This document shows positions 7,413 to 17,167 of a DNA stretch of 64,000 bases, piece after piece (position 1 is the first letter of the stretch; each line of letters begins with the position of its first letter). Source of the DNA: Candidatus Zhuqueibacterota bacterium (lineage in GTDB: Bacteria > Zhuqueibacterota > Zhuqueibacteria > Zhuqueibacterales > Zhuqueibacteraceae); the NCBI GenBank assembly GCA_003576975.1, contig QEVD01000003.1, positions 24,562 through 88,561 of the forward strand, written 5' to 3'. The notes beneath the pieces were generated by a model. The model had not been told where the DNA came from, searched no databases, and saw only the letters and a program-made list of their open reading frames with translations. The position numbers and the translations under genes are program-made.

Positions 7413-8147
7413 TCACTTACGGGTATCGATGAAGTGATCCACGCGGCGCATGACTTTGTCGGTGGCGCCGGGATTACGATCCATGTGCAAAAAACGATCG
7501 GCCATATGATTTAACGCCAGGCGGACCTGCTGGAAGCGGCGGCCGAGCAACTCCAGAATTTCACTCAATCGGTAGCGTTCGGCCATGGCGTGTTGCGCGG
7601 CGAGTTGAAAATTGTTGCTGCCCACTTGTTCGTAATAAGAAAAATCGGGCGAGGGAGGATGATACTTGACGCGGTGATAAACAAAATCCGGGAAGAGGCC
7701 GGTGAGAAACAGCGCATAATTGCCCAGATGGCTGCGCAGATGAAACGTTTGCTCGGAATTCGCTGCGAGCAAATCCTGCATGATATCGACCAGGTAACGA
7801 TATTCTTTGGTGGAATGTGAATCGACGCGATAGGCGCGATTGCCCCTGGCAAATTCCGCCAGCAAGCCGGCCACATAATCCGATACGGCGCGATCATCGA
7901 TGTTGTAAGTTTTAAGCGCCTGCCGCACGAGAATATAAAAATAAAGAAAAAGAGAGAGGGAAGCGGTGCGTTGTTTTTCAAGCAGGCAGGCGAGCAGCCG
8001 CGGATGATCCAGCATGGCGTCGCGCGTGTCGGGATCGGCCAGCAGTTTGAGCAGCGTGGCTTCTTTTTCGCCTTCGCGGCACAAGGATGTGATAATGAAT
8101 TGCAAATCTTCCTGACGCAGTTTTCCTCGACCGTAAGCAGAGATCAT
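7413..8147 (-). CDS. Uncharacterised helical protein, 244 aa
   Basis: No recognised domain. The predicted protein is alpha-helical with no signal peptide. It contains a hydrophobic stretch (LSLFLYFYILVRQAL, about residues 62-76) that is short for a membrane span, and an Arg/Asp-rich tail. The start is decided by a strong ribosome-binding site: reading the minus strand, TGAGGTGAGGCGT immediately precedes the ATG at 8147-8145. An upstream TTG (8270) would add 41 residues but has no such site and would run into the divergent flippase leader. It probably forms an operon with the 223-aa unknown downstream; function unknown. Confidence 0.72.
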   Translation of the reverse strand: MISAYGRGKLRQEDLQFIITSLCREGEKEATLLKLLADPDTRDAMLDHPRLLACLLEKQRTASLSLFLYFYILVRQALKTYNIDDRAVSDYVAGLLAEFARGNRAYRVDSHSTKEYRYLVDIMQDLLAANSEQTFHLRSHLGNYALFLTGLFPDFVYHRVKYHPPSPDFSYYEQVGSNNFQLAAQHAMAERYRLSEILELLGRRFQQVRLALNHMADRFLHMDRNPGATDKVMRRVDHFIDTRK

Positions 8148-8296
8148 ACGCCTCACCTCAAGTAGATTCGTGGGGAACAGTTGGTTGGAAAATTCGCTTG
8201 TATCGGTGTTTGCCTTGTGATAAATTGCGCCTTTGAAAATTGTGTTGGCGCCGGTCTCCTTATTTGTCAAAAAGATTTCACGGAAAAACGTTATTC

Positions 8297-9802
8297 ATGT
8301 TTGCCAGCATTCGACGGCTGACCCAGCATTCCATCGTTTATGGCCTCGGGCATATGCTCGCCCGTTCCCTCGGCTTTCTGCTTATTCCCTTGCATACGAA
8401 TGTTTTGGCGAGCGAGGTTTATGGCGTAGCCAGTTTGCTCTTTTCGAGCATTGCCGTGATGATGACGGTGTATGGCTTCGGCATCGACTCTGCCTTCCTG
8501 CGTTATTACATAATCGAAAAGCATGTTGCGGAAAGGCGCCGCATTTTCAGCACGGCCTTTTGGTCGATTTTTGCGAGCGCCGCATGTTTTTCTCTGGTGG
8601 AATTGCTCGCCGCGCGGCCGCTGGCAGCCGTGCTCTTCGAATCGGCTGACTACGCGCATTTGGTGCGCCTTTCCGCCGGCGTTCTTTTTTTTGACGTGCT
8701 GTCAATATTGCCACTTTTACTCTTGCGCGCCGAAGAACGTTCCCTGCTTTTTATCACACAGCGTTTTGCCAATGTTGCGCTCAATCTTGCGTTGAACTAT
8801 GTTTTTCTCGTCAAGCTCGGCCGCGGCCTGGCGGGCATTTTTGAAGCAAATTTGATTTCTTCAATATTATCTTTTGCCATGCTGCTGCCCATCAGCTTGC
8901 GCCAGTTGCGCCCGTTTTTTGACCGCGTGTTGCTGGGCAGGCTGTTGCGCTTTGGCCTGCCCTATTTGCCCTCCACGCTTGCCGTGGTTACGATTGACCA
9001 ACTCGACCGGCTGCTGCTAAAAATTATGACGGATTTTACGACGGTCGGCATTTACAGCGCCGGTTACCGCCTGGGCTCCTTCATGAGTTTGATGGTCACG
9101 GCTTTTCGTTTCGCCTGGGTGCCGTTTTTCCTGCAGCAAGCAGCCCAGGAAGAAGATGCCCGGCCGGTGTTTGCGCGTGTGCTGACGTATTTCATGTTTG
9201 TGTGTGCGGCTATTTTCCTGGCGACTTGTCTTTTTATTGACGACGTGATTCGCTTGCCGCTTGGCTCCACGACTCTGTTCGGCAAGGAGTTTTGGGGCGG
9301 CACGGTGATTGTGCCGATCGTGCTGCTGGCGTATTGGCTTTATGGCATCGGTCAAAATTTTTATGTCGGCATCACACTCAAAGAGAAAACCGGTTATTTC
9401 CCGCTGATCACCGGCGCGGGCGCGCTTGTGAATATTCTGGCTAACGTACTGCTCATTCCTCCGTTCGGCATGATCGGCGCAGCATGGGCCACCGTGGCGG
9501 CTTATGCCGTCATGACGGTGATCTCCTATCGTGTCTCGCAGCCATTGTATCCCATTCAATACGAGCATGCCCGTCTGTTCAAAATCGTGCTCGTGACCGC
9601 CGCGATCTACGCGCTGCATCATTTCTTCACGCTCGGCATTTTCTTGCGCGCGGGTTTACTCTTGTTGTTTCCCGTGCTATTATACGCGCTGGGATTTTTT
9701 GAGAAACAAGAAGGGCAGGCGCTCAAACGATTGTGGGCGCGCCGGCTATCGAATCCTGCTGAGAAAAACAAAAACATTGCCGAACAAGAAATCAATCCCT
9801 GA
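8297..9802 (+). CDS. Polysaccharide flippase (Wzx-like, MOP superfamily)
   Basis: Integral inner-membrane protein of about 501 residues with some 12 to 14 hydrophobic helices. It is the type that flips lipid-linked oligosaccharides to the periplasm for export. The N-terminus (SIVYGLGHMLARSLGFLLIP, residues 11-30) is the hallmark first helix of Wzx/MurJ-type transporters, and a second similar half begins near residue 220 (LLRFGLPYLPSTLAV). I chose ATG 8297 (MFASIRR); an earlier ATG at 8240 adds 19 unlikely residues. A glycosyltransferase gene starts 19 bases downstream, forming a two-gene surface-glycan unit. Confidence 0.9.
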   Translation: MFASIRRLTQHSIVYGLGHMLARSLGFLLIPLHTNVLASEVYGVASLLFSSIAVMMTVYGFGIDSAFLRYYIIEKHVAERRRIFSTAFWSIFASAACFSLVELLAARPLAAVLFESADYAHLVRLSAGVLFFDVLSILPLLLLRAEERSLLFITQRFANVALNLALNYVFLVKLGRGLAGIFEANLISSILSFAMLLPISLRQLRPFFDRVLLGRLLRFGLPYLPSTLAVVTIDQLDRLLLKIMTDFTTVGIYSAGYRLGSFMSLMVTAFRFAWVPFFLQQAAQEEDARPVFARVLTYFMFVCAAIFLATCLFIDDVIRLPLGSTTLFGKEFWGGTVIVPIVLLAYWLYGIGQNFYVGITLKEKTGYFPLITGAGALVNILANVLLIPPFGMIGAAWATVAAYAVMTVISYRVSQPLYPIQYEHARLFKIVLVTAAIYALHHFFTLGIFLRAGLLLLFPVLLYALGFFEKQEGQALKRLWARRLSNPAEKNKNIAEQEINP

Positions 9803-9821
9803 AAAATTGCAGCGGGCCAGC

Positions 9822-11090
9822 ATGAATGAACCGGACATGCGACGCGTGCTGTTTCTCGCGTATTACTTCCCGCCGCTGGGCATGGCCGGCACGCAGCGTG
9901 TTGCCAAGTGGTGCAAATATTTGACGCGCGAGGGCTGGCAAGTCAGCGTAGTTACCGTCAAACCGATCGCTTACTATGCCTCCGATCAAAGCCTGCTGGA
10001 AGAATTGGCGGAAACGCATATCATCCGCACCGGCTCGCTTGACCCGGCGCGCCTGCTTTATTTGCTGCGCGGTAAAAAATCTCTACAAAATTCCGGAGGC
10101 GCTGGCAGAGGCAATTTGTTGTATTGGTTTCTCTTGCCTGACCCGCGCATTTTGTGGATTCCCTTTGCGTTGTGGCACGCCTGGCGCGAAATACGGCGCC
10201 AGCGCATTTCTTTTGTCGTAACCTCCGGCCCGCCGCATGCCAGCCATCTTGCCGGCTGGCTGCTCTCCCGGATGTGCAATATTCATTGGATCAGCGATTT
10301 TCGCGACACCTGGCTGCGCGAAGAATTTCCACAAGCGCCCACCAAAATTCATCGCTTCGTGCAGCGGGCAATGGAAAGATTCATTTTGATAAATGCGCAC
10401 GCTGTCACTGCTGTTTCGCGTGGGCTCGCGGCGCAATTGCAAGAAACCGGCGGGCGGCCGGAGGGCGCAACGCATTATATCCCACACGGCTACGATCATG
10501 AAGATTTTGCCGGGCAACCCAAAAGCAGCGATGGCCGTTTTTGCGTCTCGTATGTCGGCGCCCTTTCTCACATTCAAGATCCGCGGCCGTTGTTGCGCGG
10601 TTTTCGCGGTTTTGTTCAAACCGCGCAACTCACACCCGCTGAGGTCAGACTGCAATTCGTAGGCGCCGATCTTACCGGCAATTTGCATGATTGGATTGTA
10701 CAACATGAGGTGCAGGCTTATGTTGACCTTGCCGGCTATTTGCCGCATGCCGCCGCCGTGCAAGAGATGAGGGCTGCTGATCTGTTGATTTTTCTCGCAA
10801 ATCCCGGCACGGGAGAGACCATCATCCCGAGTAAAACGTTTGAATACCTGGCTGCCGGCAAACCCATTTTGTTGATCGGCGAGAAAATCGAGGGCGTGCA
10901 GTTTCTCCTCCAGCATGCGCATTGCCGCCATTGTGAATTTGATGCGATTGATGCTATCGTGCGCGCGTTGCTGGCTTTTTATAAAGAATTTTGCGCGGGC
11001 GCGCTGCCGGCGGTGGCGCCGCAGCCGTTGGAATTCTCGCGGCAACAGCAAGCCAAACGCCTGGCTGAGATTATGATGGAACTGATTTGA
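9822..11090 (+). CDS. Glycosyltransferase, GT4-like (GT-B fold)
   Basis: The N-terminal Rossmann half has FLAYYFPPLGMAGTQRVAKW (about residues 9-28), where GT4 enzymes show PPxxGGxxR. The C-terminal half binds the nucleotide sugar: VSYVGALSHIQDPRPLL (near 240), LQFVGADL, the loop VDLAGYLPHAAAVQEMRAAD, and IIPSKTFEYLAAGKPIL (near 335) with the conserved Lys and Glu. About 422 residues from ATG 9822; the frame is open further upstream but overlaps the flippase. Likely adds a sugar in exopolysaccharide or O-antigen synthesis in the cytoplasm; donor and acceptor cannot be told. Confidence 0.88.
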   Translation: MNEPDMRRVLFLAYYFPPLGMAGTQRVAKWCKYLTREGWQVSVVTVKPIAYYASDQSLLEELAETHIIRTGSLDPARLLYLLRGKKSLQNSGGAGRGNLLYWFLLPDPRILWIPFALWHAWREIRRQRISFVVTSGPPHASHLAGWLLSRMCNIHWISDFRDTWLREEFPQAPTKIHRFVQRAMERFILINAHAVTAVSRGLAAQLQETGGRPEGATHYIPHGYDHEDFAGQPKSSDGRFCVSYVGALSHIQDPRPLLRGFRGFVQTAQLTPAEVRLQFVGADLTGNLHDWIVQHEVQAYVDLAGYLPHAAAVQEMRAADLLIFLANPGTGETIIPSKTFEYLAAGKPILLIGEKIEGVQFLLQHAHCRHCEFDAIDAIVRALLAFYKEFCAGALPAVAPQPLEFSRQQQAKRLAEIMMELI

Positions 11091-11392
11091 TTTTTCAGCA
11101 GTACTGATAAAACAAGCGCAGACAGGATAATTTGGCATCAAAATACACAACACAAGCCGCAGGCGATCAGTTTTGAACCGCGAATACAAGCCAATGAACG
11201 CGAATAAAAAATTGCGCTTAGGGGTGGCAATTAGCGGTTTGCATTTTTTTACTTTTGTTGCGCTATGACTTAGAGCTGGCCCTGTTGCTGAGCGATTTTG
11301 TGATTATTTGCGCGTGGCTTCGCGACACGACGCTAACAGCCTTTGAAAGTTGTGATTGAATTTTCGCGGATTCATGTTATCTTTGTCAAAAT
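11091..11392. other. Intergenic region with a dispersed CGCGAAT element
   Basis: No gene seen. Bases about 11174-11246 carry GAACCGCGAATACAAGCC and AACGCGAAT, ending in ATTAGCGGTTT. The same phrases occur at about 54994-55064, so this is a dispersed element with imperfect inverted ends (AACCGC ... GCGGTT). Confidence 0.65.
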
Positions 11393-12169
11393 ATGAAAAA
11401 TTTATTTCTGCAACGCTTGCGTGAAGCGCGGCCTTTGAATATCGCGCATCGCGGCGCGCGCAGCCACGCGCCGGAGAATACCCTGGCCGCCTTCGAAGCG
11501 GCGCTCGCGCACGGCGCGGACGGCATTGAGTTCGACGTTCGCTTGTGCGGCTCACACGATTGGGTGGTGTTTCATGATCAGCGCTTAAGCCGGACGACCA
11601 ACGGGCGCGGTTACATTCGCATCACTTCGCTGGAAAAAATCCGCCGCCTCGACGCCGGCATCAAATTCAGCGAACAGTTCCGCCGCGAGCCCATTCCGAC
11701 GCTCGCCGAAGTTCTGGCCATGACGCGCGGCCGCTTGCTCTTGAACATCGAAGTCAAGGCGATGTCCAACATCCAAAAGCGCAAACTCGCCGTGTTGCTC
11801 GAGTTGCTTCATGAATTCAATGCCGCCCACAAATGCGTTTTGTCGTCGTTCAATCCGCTTATTTTGCGCAAACTTTCGGCGCTTGCCCCGGCCATTCCCA
11901 CCGGTTTGATTTTAACCGGCTCTCGGCTGCATGGCAGAACCGGCGCGCCGTTCAGCCGCCTCACCGGGGTGCAGGGCCTGCACGTTCATCTCAATGCCGT
12001 CAATCAGCCGTTTGTAGATAAAGTCCGGGAGCGCGGCTTGTATCTGCTGGTTTGGGGCGCGAACACGAAAACAGAATTTCGCGAAATGATCTCATTTGGC
12101 GTCGATGGCATCATCACCGATGAACCTTTGGAATTAAGCCGGATGTTAGGAAAGAAAAGTTACGCATGA
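11393..12169 (+). CDS. Glycerophosphodiester phosphodiesterase (GDPD family)
   Basis: Hydrolyses glycerophosphodiesters to glycerol-3-phosphate and an alcohol, using a divalent metal in a TIM barrel. Conserved active-site residues are all present: H19-R20 in [16 protein letters not shown]29, E46 and D48 (GIEFDVRL), and H61 (VVFHD). The C-terminus ends the barrel with [10 protein letters not shown]. The 258 residues are typical for bacterial UgpQ-like cytoplasmic enzymes. There is no signal peptide. Overlaps the M23 peptidase gene by ATGA, so the two are translationally coupled. Confidence 0.93.
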   Translation: MKNLFLQRLREARPLNIAHRGARSHAPENTLAAFEAALAHGADGIEFDVRLCGSHDWVVFHDQRLSRTTNGRGYIRITSLEKIRRLDAGIKFSEQFRREPIPTLAEVLAMTRGRLLLNIEVKAMSNIQKRKLAVLLELLHEFNAAHKCVLSSFNPLILRKLSALAPAIPTGLILTGSRLHGRTGAPFSRLTGVQGLHVHLNAVNQPFVDKVRERGLYLLVWGANTKTEFREMISFGVDGIITDEPLELSRMLGKKSYA

Positions 12170-14556
12170 AAAAAATCTTTGGACTTTGCTTCGGTTTGAT
12201 CATTGCCTCGCCGTTGGGCGCGCAAGAGTATGCCTGGCCGACGGACGCGAGCCGTTATCTCACCTCGTCCTTCGGCGAGTCGCGGCCAAGACGTTTTCAC
12301 GCGGGTATTGATGTCAAAACCTGGAATCAAACCGGCTATCAAGCGATTGCCACGCGCAGCGGCTACATTGAGCGCATGGTGGTTTCGCCGTTTGGCTATG
12401 GCCGCGCGCTGTATGTTCGACTCGACACCGGCGAGAGCGCGGTCTATGCCCATCTCGAGCGCTTCAATGACAAGTTGCAAGCCGTGGGCGAGCGTGAACA
12501 AGAAGCGGCCGGCGAATATCGCATCGACAAGACATTTGCGCCGGGCGTGTTCCCGGTGCAGCAGGGCGAGGTGATCGCATACACCGGCGATACCGGCATT
12601 GGTGTGCCGCATTTGCATTTTGAGATTCGCGATCGCCACGGCCGCCCCACCAATCCTCTGCACAAAAATTTTCCGGTGCTCGATCAAGTCGCGCCGACCG
12701 TCAGCGCGATTGCCGTATCTCCGCTCGCACCGGGTGCCATGATCGATGGCGACTTTTTGCCCAAGGTTTATCGCCCCTTAAATATCAACGGCCGCTTCGT
12801 CATCCCCGATCCGATTCATGTCGATGGCAAAATCGGTTTTGCTGTGGGCGCTTTTGATCGCGTCACCGGCGTGAACAATCAATTTGGGGTGTATCGCTAT
12901 CAATTGTTTATCGATGACAGTTTGCAGTTCCAATCGCAATTTGATCGCCTCTCGTTCGATGAAAATCCCCTCATTGAGTTGGCGCAGGATTTTGGGTTGA
13001 ACAAACAGGGCTCGGGCCGCATGCACAAGCTCTATCGCGATCCTGCCAACACGCTCGGCATATATTCATTTTTAAATGAAAACGCCGGCGCGCTGATCGC
13101 CGGCGAACCCGGGCTTGCTGCAACCGCGTTGACGGATTCGGACGGCTTGCTGGCGCCGCCCTTTACCTCGAAATCGGGAAAAGGCCTGGCGCCGGGCGAA
13201 CATAGCTTTCGCATTGTGGCGCAGGATTTTTTTGGTAATGACAGGATCATCGCAGGCAAGCTTGTGGTCGAGACGCGTTTCACCATCACCGCAAAGCTGC
13301 AAGCCATTCAGGCGAATCGTGTCATTTGCAAGATAACGGCGCCGGATCACGTCATCAACAATGTGACAGCCTCAGGTTTATTCCCGGGCAGGCAGTGGCG
13401 CGAATTGGAATCGGTTTTTCGCCAATTCGATCCCACGGCAAGTCCGGAAGATTTTGAAATCCCGGAAAATCAATTCGGCGCATTTCGGCAAATCGAAGAT
13501 GAAATCGCGCCCGCCCTCGCCGACTCGCCGGATATTTTCATTCATCATGGCGGCGCGCGTGTGCTCAAGTTGATTGCAACCGATCAACATGGCTTCTCAT
13601 CTTTTCCGGTTTATTTGGCAATAGATTCATCAACCGTCGCAACAGGACAATTCAAAATTGAAGTCAACAAGAATTTTCAACCGCAGTTTTTACGGTTTGA
13701 AGTCTCTTCCACGCAACCATTCGCGCAACCTCCGCAAGCCATTTTTACCGCGGGGGATCACCGTATCGCGCCGCCGCTGATTGCGCAAGAACCGGCGCGT
13801 TATGTCGGCTTCGTGCCGCTCGCGGATATTGCAGCGGATTCCGTGCGGCTGCAGGTCGCCGCACAGAACAACGCCGGCGCCGGCGCTTCGTGGATTGAAG
13901 TTTTCTCGAATCGCGCCATTCGACCGCGCCAAGCCACGACGTTGAATGCGCATGATAATCAAATGCGCGTGCATTTCAATGCCTCTGCCGTTTATTGGCC
14001 GATTCATGGCCGGGTGGCAATTGCGTCGACCGCCGGACCGATCGGCGCAGTTTATCGCGTTGAACCGCAAGATGTACCGCTCAAGAGCGCCGCGACGATC
14101 GAAATAAATTATCCGGATTCAACGCCAAATCCGAAACAACTGGGTGTTGCATATCTCGATAAAGACAAGAAATGGCAGTTTCTCGATAATAGATTGAATG
14201 GGCAGCAGCGCACCGTTTCTGCCAGAGTCTTCAGCCTGCAGGATTACACGATTATTCGTGATGATCAAGCGCCTTCAGTTCAGATCAAATTCCCGCCGGC
14301 AGGCGGCGTGCTCGCCAATCGCCGGCCCAAATTTATTGTCACGGTGGATGACAGTGTTTCGGGCTTTGAATCGGAACGCAGTCTCGAATTGCGTTTAAAC
14401 GGCAATCAATTGATTGCCGAGTATGATCCGGAGTCGAAATTGCTCACGTACCAACCCAAAACGAACCTGGCTCCGGGCAGTTATGTTCTCGCCGCGCAAG
14501 CGCGTGATCGCTGTGAAAACCTCACGCGGCGGGAAGTTCAATTTACGGTGCAATAA
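12166..14556 (+). CDS. M23/LytM family peptidase, exported, with long C-terminal region
   Basis: Signal peptide 1-19 (cut near LGA-Q), then a LytM zinc endopeptidase domain at residues about 24-170 that cleaves peptidoglycan cross-bridges. The full metal/catalytic set is present: H45 and D49 (FHAGIDV), H96 (YAHLE), and H149 and H151 (VPHLHFEIRD). The remaining 620 residues are beta-rich and Ig-like in pattern, with repeated turns such as APGEHSFRIVAQDFFGND and APGSYVLAAQARDRCENLTR that read like Ig-type repeats about 600 residues apart. It probably acts in the periplasm or at the cell surface. At 796 residues it is much longer than a minimal LytM enzyme (about 250-400). Confidence 0.92.
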   Translation: MKKIFGLCFGLIIASPLGAQEYAWPTDASRYLTSSFGESRPRRFHAGIDVKTWNQTGYQAIATRSGYIERMVVSPFGYGRALYVRLDTGESAVYAHLERFNDKLQAVGEREQEAAGEYRIDKTFAPGVFPVQQGEVIAYTGDTGIGVPHLHFEIRDRHGRPTNPLHKNFPVLDQVAPTVSAIAVSPLAPGAMIDGDFLPKVYRPLNINGRFVIPDPIHVDGKIGFAVGAFDRVTGVNNQFGVYRYQLFIDDSLQFQSQFDRLSFDENPLIELAQDFGLNKQGSGRMHKLYRDPANTLGIYSFLNENAGALIAGEPGLAATALTDSDGLLAPPFTSKSGKGLAPGEHSFRIVAQDFFGNDRIIAGKLVVETRFTITAKLQAIQANRVICKITAPDHVINNVTASGLFPGRQWRELESVFRQFDPTASPEDFEIPENQFGAFRQIEDEIAPALADSPDIFIHHGGARVLKLIATDQHGFSSFPVYLAIDSSTVATGQFKIEVNKNFQPQFLRFEVSSTQPFAQPPQAIFTAGDHRIAPPLIAQEPARYVGFVPLADIAADSVRLQVAAQNNAGAGASWIEVFSNRAIRPRQATTLNAHDNQMRVHFNASAVYWPIHGRVAIASTAGPIGAVYRVEPQDVPLKSAATIEINYPDSTPNPKQLGVAYLDKDKKWQFLDNRLNGQQRTVSARVFSLQDYTIIRDDQAPSVQIKFPPAGGVLANRRPKFIVTVDDSVSGFESERSLELRLNGNQLIAEYDPESKLLTYQPKTNLAPGSYVLAAQARDRCENLTRREVQFTVQ

Positions 14557-14585
14557 TTTTTTTGAAATCTGACCGCGCTGAGCAC

Positions 14586-14591
14586 AGGAGG
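14586..14591 (+). promoter_or_regulatory. Ribosome-binding site fixing a TTG start
   Basis: AGGAGG five bases upstream of TTG 14597; no ATG or GTG is suitably placed, so the rhomboid gene starts with TTG. Confidence 0.8.
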
Positions 14592-14596
14592 CGGTT

Positions 14597-15310
14597 TTGC
14601 TCCCTCTTCGGGTTTATAATCCCAGTTTCGGATTGCCGATCATCAACTCTGTGTTGCTCGCGGCCAATCTTATGGTATTTTTTTACCTGATAGCGTCGCC
14701 TGAAAATGAAGCGTCTGCTCTCATATTGAAATACGGCGCAGTCCCGAAAAAAGTATGGCAGGGAGAAAACCTATGGAGTTTGTTGACGGCAACGTTTGTG
14801 CATGATGTCAACCGAATACCTCATATCATTTTGAATATGCTGACGCTGGCGATTTTTGGCGGTAACCTGGAAGCCGCGCTGGGGCATTTCCGGTATTTGG
14901 TTTTTTATTTGCTGGGCGGCCTGATCGCCACGCTGACGCATGTTGTAATCTGGCATGGCCAGTCCGCCGCGATGATCGGAGCAAGCGGCGCAATTAGCGC
15001 GGTGATGGGCGCCTATCTCATGATCTATCCGCGCCGCACGGTTTTATTTTTTACGCCGTTTTTGGGACTGATGCGCCAGCCTGCCCTGGTTTACATGTTT
15101 ATCTGGTTCGCTGTGCAGATCGTTTATGGATATGTTCGGCTAAAACAAGGCGAGGGCGGCAGTGTCGCTTGGTTCGCGCACCTCGGTGGTTTTGTTGCAG
15201 GCATTGCGCTGATTCGGCCCTTGCAAATGCTCGCATTTCACTCGTCGTCTCCGAAAGCCCGCGCCGTCGCGCCTGCCCGTGTGAGCCAGGATCGTGAAAC
15301 GATTTTGTAA
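14597..15310 (+). CDS. Rhomboid family intramembrane serine protease
   Basis: Six-helix core membrane protease that cleaves substrates within the bilayer. The catalytic dyad is visible: S130 in IGASGAIS (GxSG) and H195 in WFAHLGGF. The L1/helix-2 signature HIILNMLTLAIFGGNLEAAL (76-95) carries the conserved H76 and N80, and TATFVHD precedes it. Starts with TTG supported by AGGAGG. 237 residues. Soluble tail after residue 210 is short and basic. Follows the M23 peptidase by 40 bases; substrate unknown. Confidence 0.93.
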   Translation: MLPLRVYNPSFGLPIINSVLLAANLMVFFYLIASPENEASALILKYGAVPKKVWQGENLWSLLTATFVHDVNRIPHIILNMLTLAIFGGNLEAALGHFRYLVFYLLGGLIATLTHVVIWHGQSAAMIGASGAISAVMGAYLMIYPRRTVLFFTPFLGLMRQPALVYMFIWFAVQIVYGYVRLKQGEGGSVAWFAHLGGFVAGIALIRPLQMLAFHSSSPKARAVAPARVSQDRETIL

Positions 15311-15430
15311 TTGCAAGTTGAGTTCGATGTTTCGCTTCTTGCTCTCCGCCTTAAAAAAGTTGGCTCCGCCTAACAGCTCATCCTTCAACTATATCCGCTG
15401 TCGACTCTTCTTCAAACAAGGCAAATCACT

Positions 15431-16543
15431 ATGATAACATTGTATGTAGAATTGGGTGCACGGCGTTATCCTATTTTAATTGCGCCGGCTCTTTTGTCAC
15501 AAGCCGGGGAACACCTGCGGCATCATGAAGCTGGCTCACGTTTTGTAGTTATCACAAACGACATCGTTGATCAGTATCATGGTGAACGCCTGATGCAGAG
15601 TTTAAGTCGCGCCGGACTAACCGCGGATAAAATCATCGTTCCTGACGGCGAGCATCAGAAGTCGCTCACCAATGTGGATTTGATAATCGGGCGCATGTTG
15701 GAGTTGCAGTGTGATCGTCAAACCGTGGTGCTGGCATTGGGCGGCGGCGTGATCGGTGATCTTGCGGGCTTTGTGGCCTCGTGTTACATGCGCGGTGTTC
15801 CGTTCATCCAGATGCCGACGACTCTGCTGGCGCAGGTCGATGCGAGCATTGGCGGCAAAGTGGGCGTCAATCATCGCCTGGGCAAGAACATGATTGGCGC
15901 GTTTCATCAGCCCGCGCTGGTGCTGATCGATATCGAAACCTTACGCACCTTGCCGCCGCGTGAAATCGTAGCGGGCTTTGCGGAGATCGTCAAGCATGCG
16001 TTGATTTACGACCGCCGTTATTTTGAGTTTTTGGAGAACAAGCTGGACAGCATGTGGGCCGGGGAAGCCGAAACGATGGCGGAGGCCATACGCCGCAGTT
16101 GCGAAATTAAGAGCGAGATCGTCAGTCAGGATGAGCGTGAGTCGGGTTTGCGCGGATTGTTAAATTTTGGTCACACGATCGGACATGCTTTGGAAGCCGC
16201 CCGCGGTTTTACCGGCCTGCGCCACGGGGAAGCAGTGTGGATTGGCATGCTGGCGGAAGCCTATCTTGCAACAAAATCGCAATATTTGGCGGCTTCCGAG
16301 TTTGCGCGCCTGGATAAATTTCTGCACAACCTTCCGCTATCCATACAATTGGGCGGTATTTCTATGGACGAAATAGAGTATCTGATGGCACGCGACAAAA
16401 AAAACGCTGCCGGCGCTGTTCGCATGGTTATGTTGCAAGCCATCGGCCAGGCAACACTCACTGCGAGGTGGGAGAGACGTTGTCTCGCAGAGGCGATTGG
16501 TTACGCGTTGCAGCGCTTGAGGTTGGATGAGAGTATCCCGTGA
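15431..16543 (+). CDS. aroB: 3-dehydroquinate synthase
   Basis: Second enzyme of the shikimate pathway: turns DAHP into 3-dehydroquinate with NAD+ and a divalent metal. NAD-contacting LALGGGVIGDLAGFVAS (101-117), DGEHQKSL (72-79) and PTTLLAQVDASIGGKVGVN (129-147) are all canonical. Metal ligands are E185 (FAEIVKH), H248 (GHTIGHALE) and H265 (LRHGEAV). 370 residues is normal. No other aro genes are adjacent; a small unknown gene follows after 12 bases. Confidence 0.97.
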   Translation: MITLYVELGARRYPILIAPALLSQAGEHLRHHEAGSRFVVITNDIVDQYHGERLMQSLSRAGLTADKIIVPDGEHQKSLTNVDLIIGRMLELQCDRQTVVLALGGGVIGDLAGFVASCYMRGVPFIQMPTTLLAQVDASIGGKVGVNHRLGKNMIGAFHQPALVLIDIETLRTLPPREIVAGFAEIVKHALIYDRRYFEFLENKLDSMWAGEAETMAEAIRRSCEIKSEIVSQDERESGLRGLLNFGHTIGHALEAARGFTGLRHGEAVWIGMLAEAYLATKSQYLAASEFARLDKFLHNLPLSIQLGGISMDEIEYLMARDKKNAAGAVRMVMLQAIGQATLTARWERRCLAEAIGYALQRLRLDESIP

Positions 16544-16555
16544 AAGTAAGATGCC

Positions 16556-17125
16556 ATGAATGAGCTTTTCTATTTTACCTTTGCCGATTTGATGATTCGA
16601 GTGGAATATAATGCCGACGCCAATGCGCTGCGCTATGCCAGCCACCGGAAAATAACGTTTGAGGAACGGGCTCTCGTCGAGCAATATTTGCTGTCGAATG
16701 TCGCGTTGAAAACCGATTATTACAAAAAGCAGCCGTCGCTCTTCATCTATCTTGGCCTGGAACGGCAATTGGCAAAGGAACTCAATCTCTTTCATCTGAA
16801 AAGCACGCTGCGCAAGCTGGCAGCCAAGGAAAAAAATGTCAATGCCTCGGTCGAAGGCTTGATCAATCAGTCCATGTCGAATTATTATTTTGAGCAAATC
16901 GGCGATGCCATTGTGAGCCTGCGCCGCGAAGTCGAGCAGGGGCGCAATCATGAAAACATCGCGCCGATTAAAGATAGAATGGAAGAGCTGGTCAAAGCTT
17001 ATAATCTTCATTCGAACCAAAACATCACGATCACGGAAGTCATCCCCATTGAGTTACAGCCATTTTTAGGACTGCAGCGCGACGCTCAAGCCGGAGTGGC
17101 AAGAGTTTCAACGCGGGAGTCATAA
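16556..17125 (+). CDS. Uncharacterised protein, 189 aa
   Basis: Not recognised. Soluble and mostly helical: an N-terminal beta-like segment (FTFADLMIRVEYNADANALRY split by turns), then helices with many charged residues (LRKLAAKEKNVNASVEGLIN) and a C-terminal Q/R-rich tail. No signal peptide. It starts 12 bases after aroB and is probably co-transcribed with it, but nothing links it to aromatic synthesis. Confidence 0.65.
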   Translation: MNELFYFTFADLMIRVEYNADANALRYASHRKITFEERALVEQYLLSNVALKTDYYKKQPSLFIYLGLERQLAKELNLFHLKSTLRKLAAKEKNVNASVEGLINQSMSNYYFEQIGDAIVSLRREVEQGRNHENIAPIKDRMEELVKAYNLHSNQNITITEVIPIELQPFLGLQRDAQAGVARVSTRES

Positions 17126-17167
17126 AAATGCTGGTGCAAGGACGCAACGCTACTCAGGAGAGCTGTT

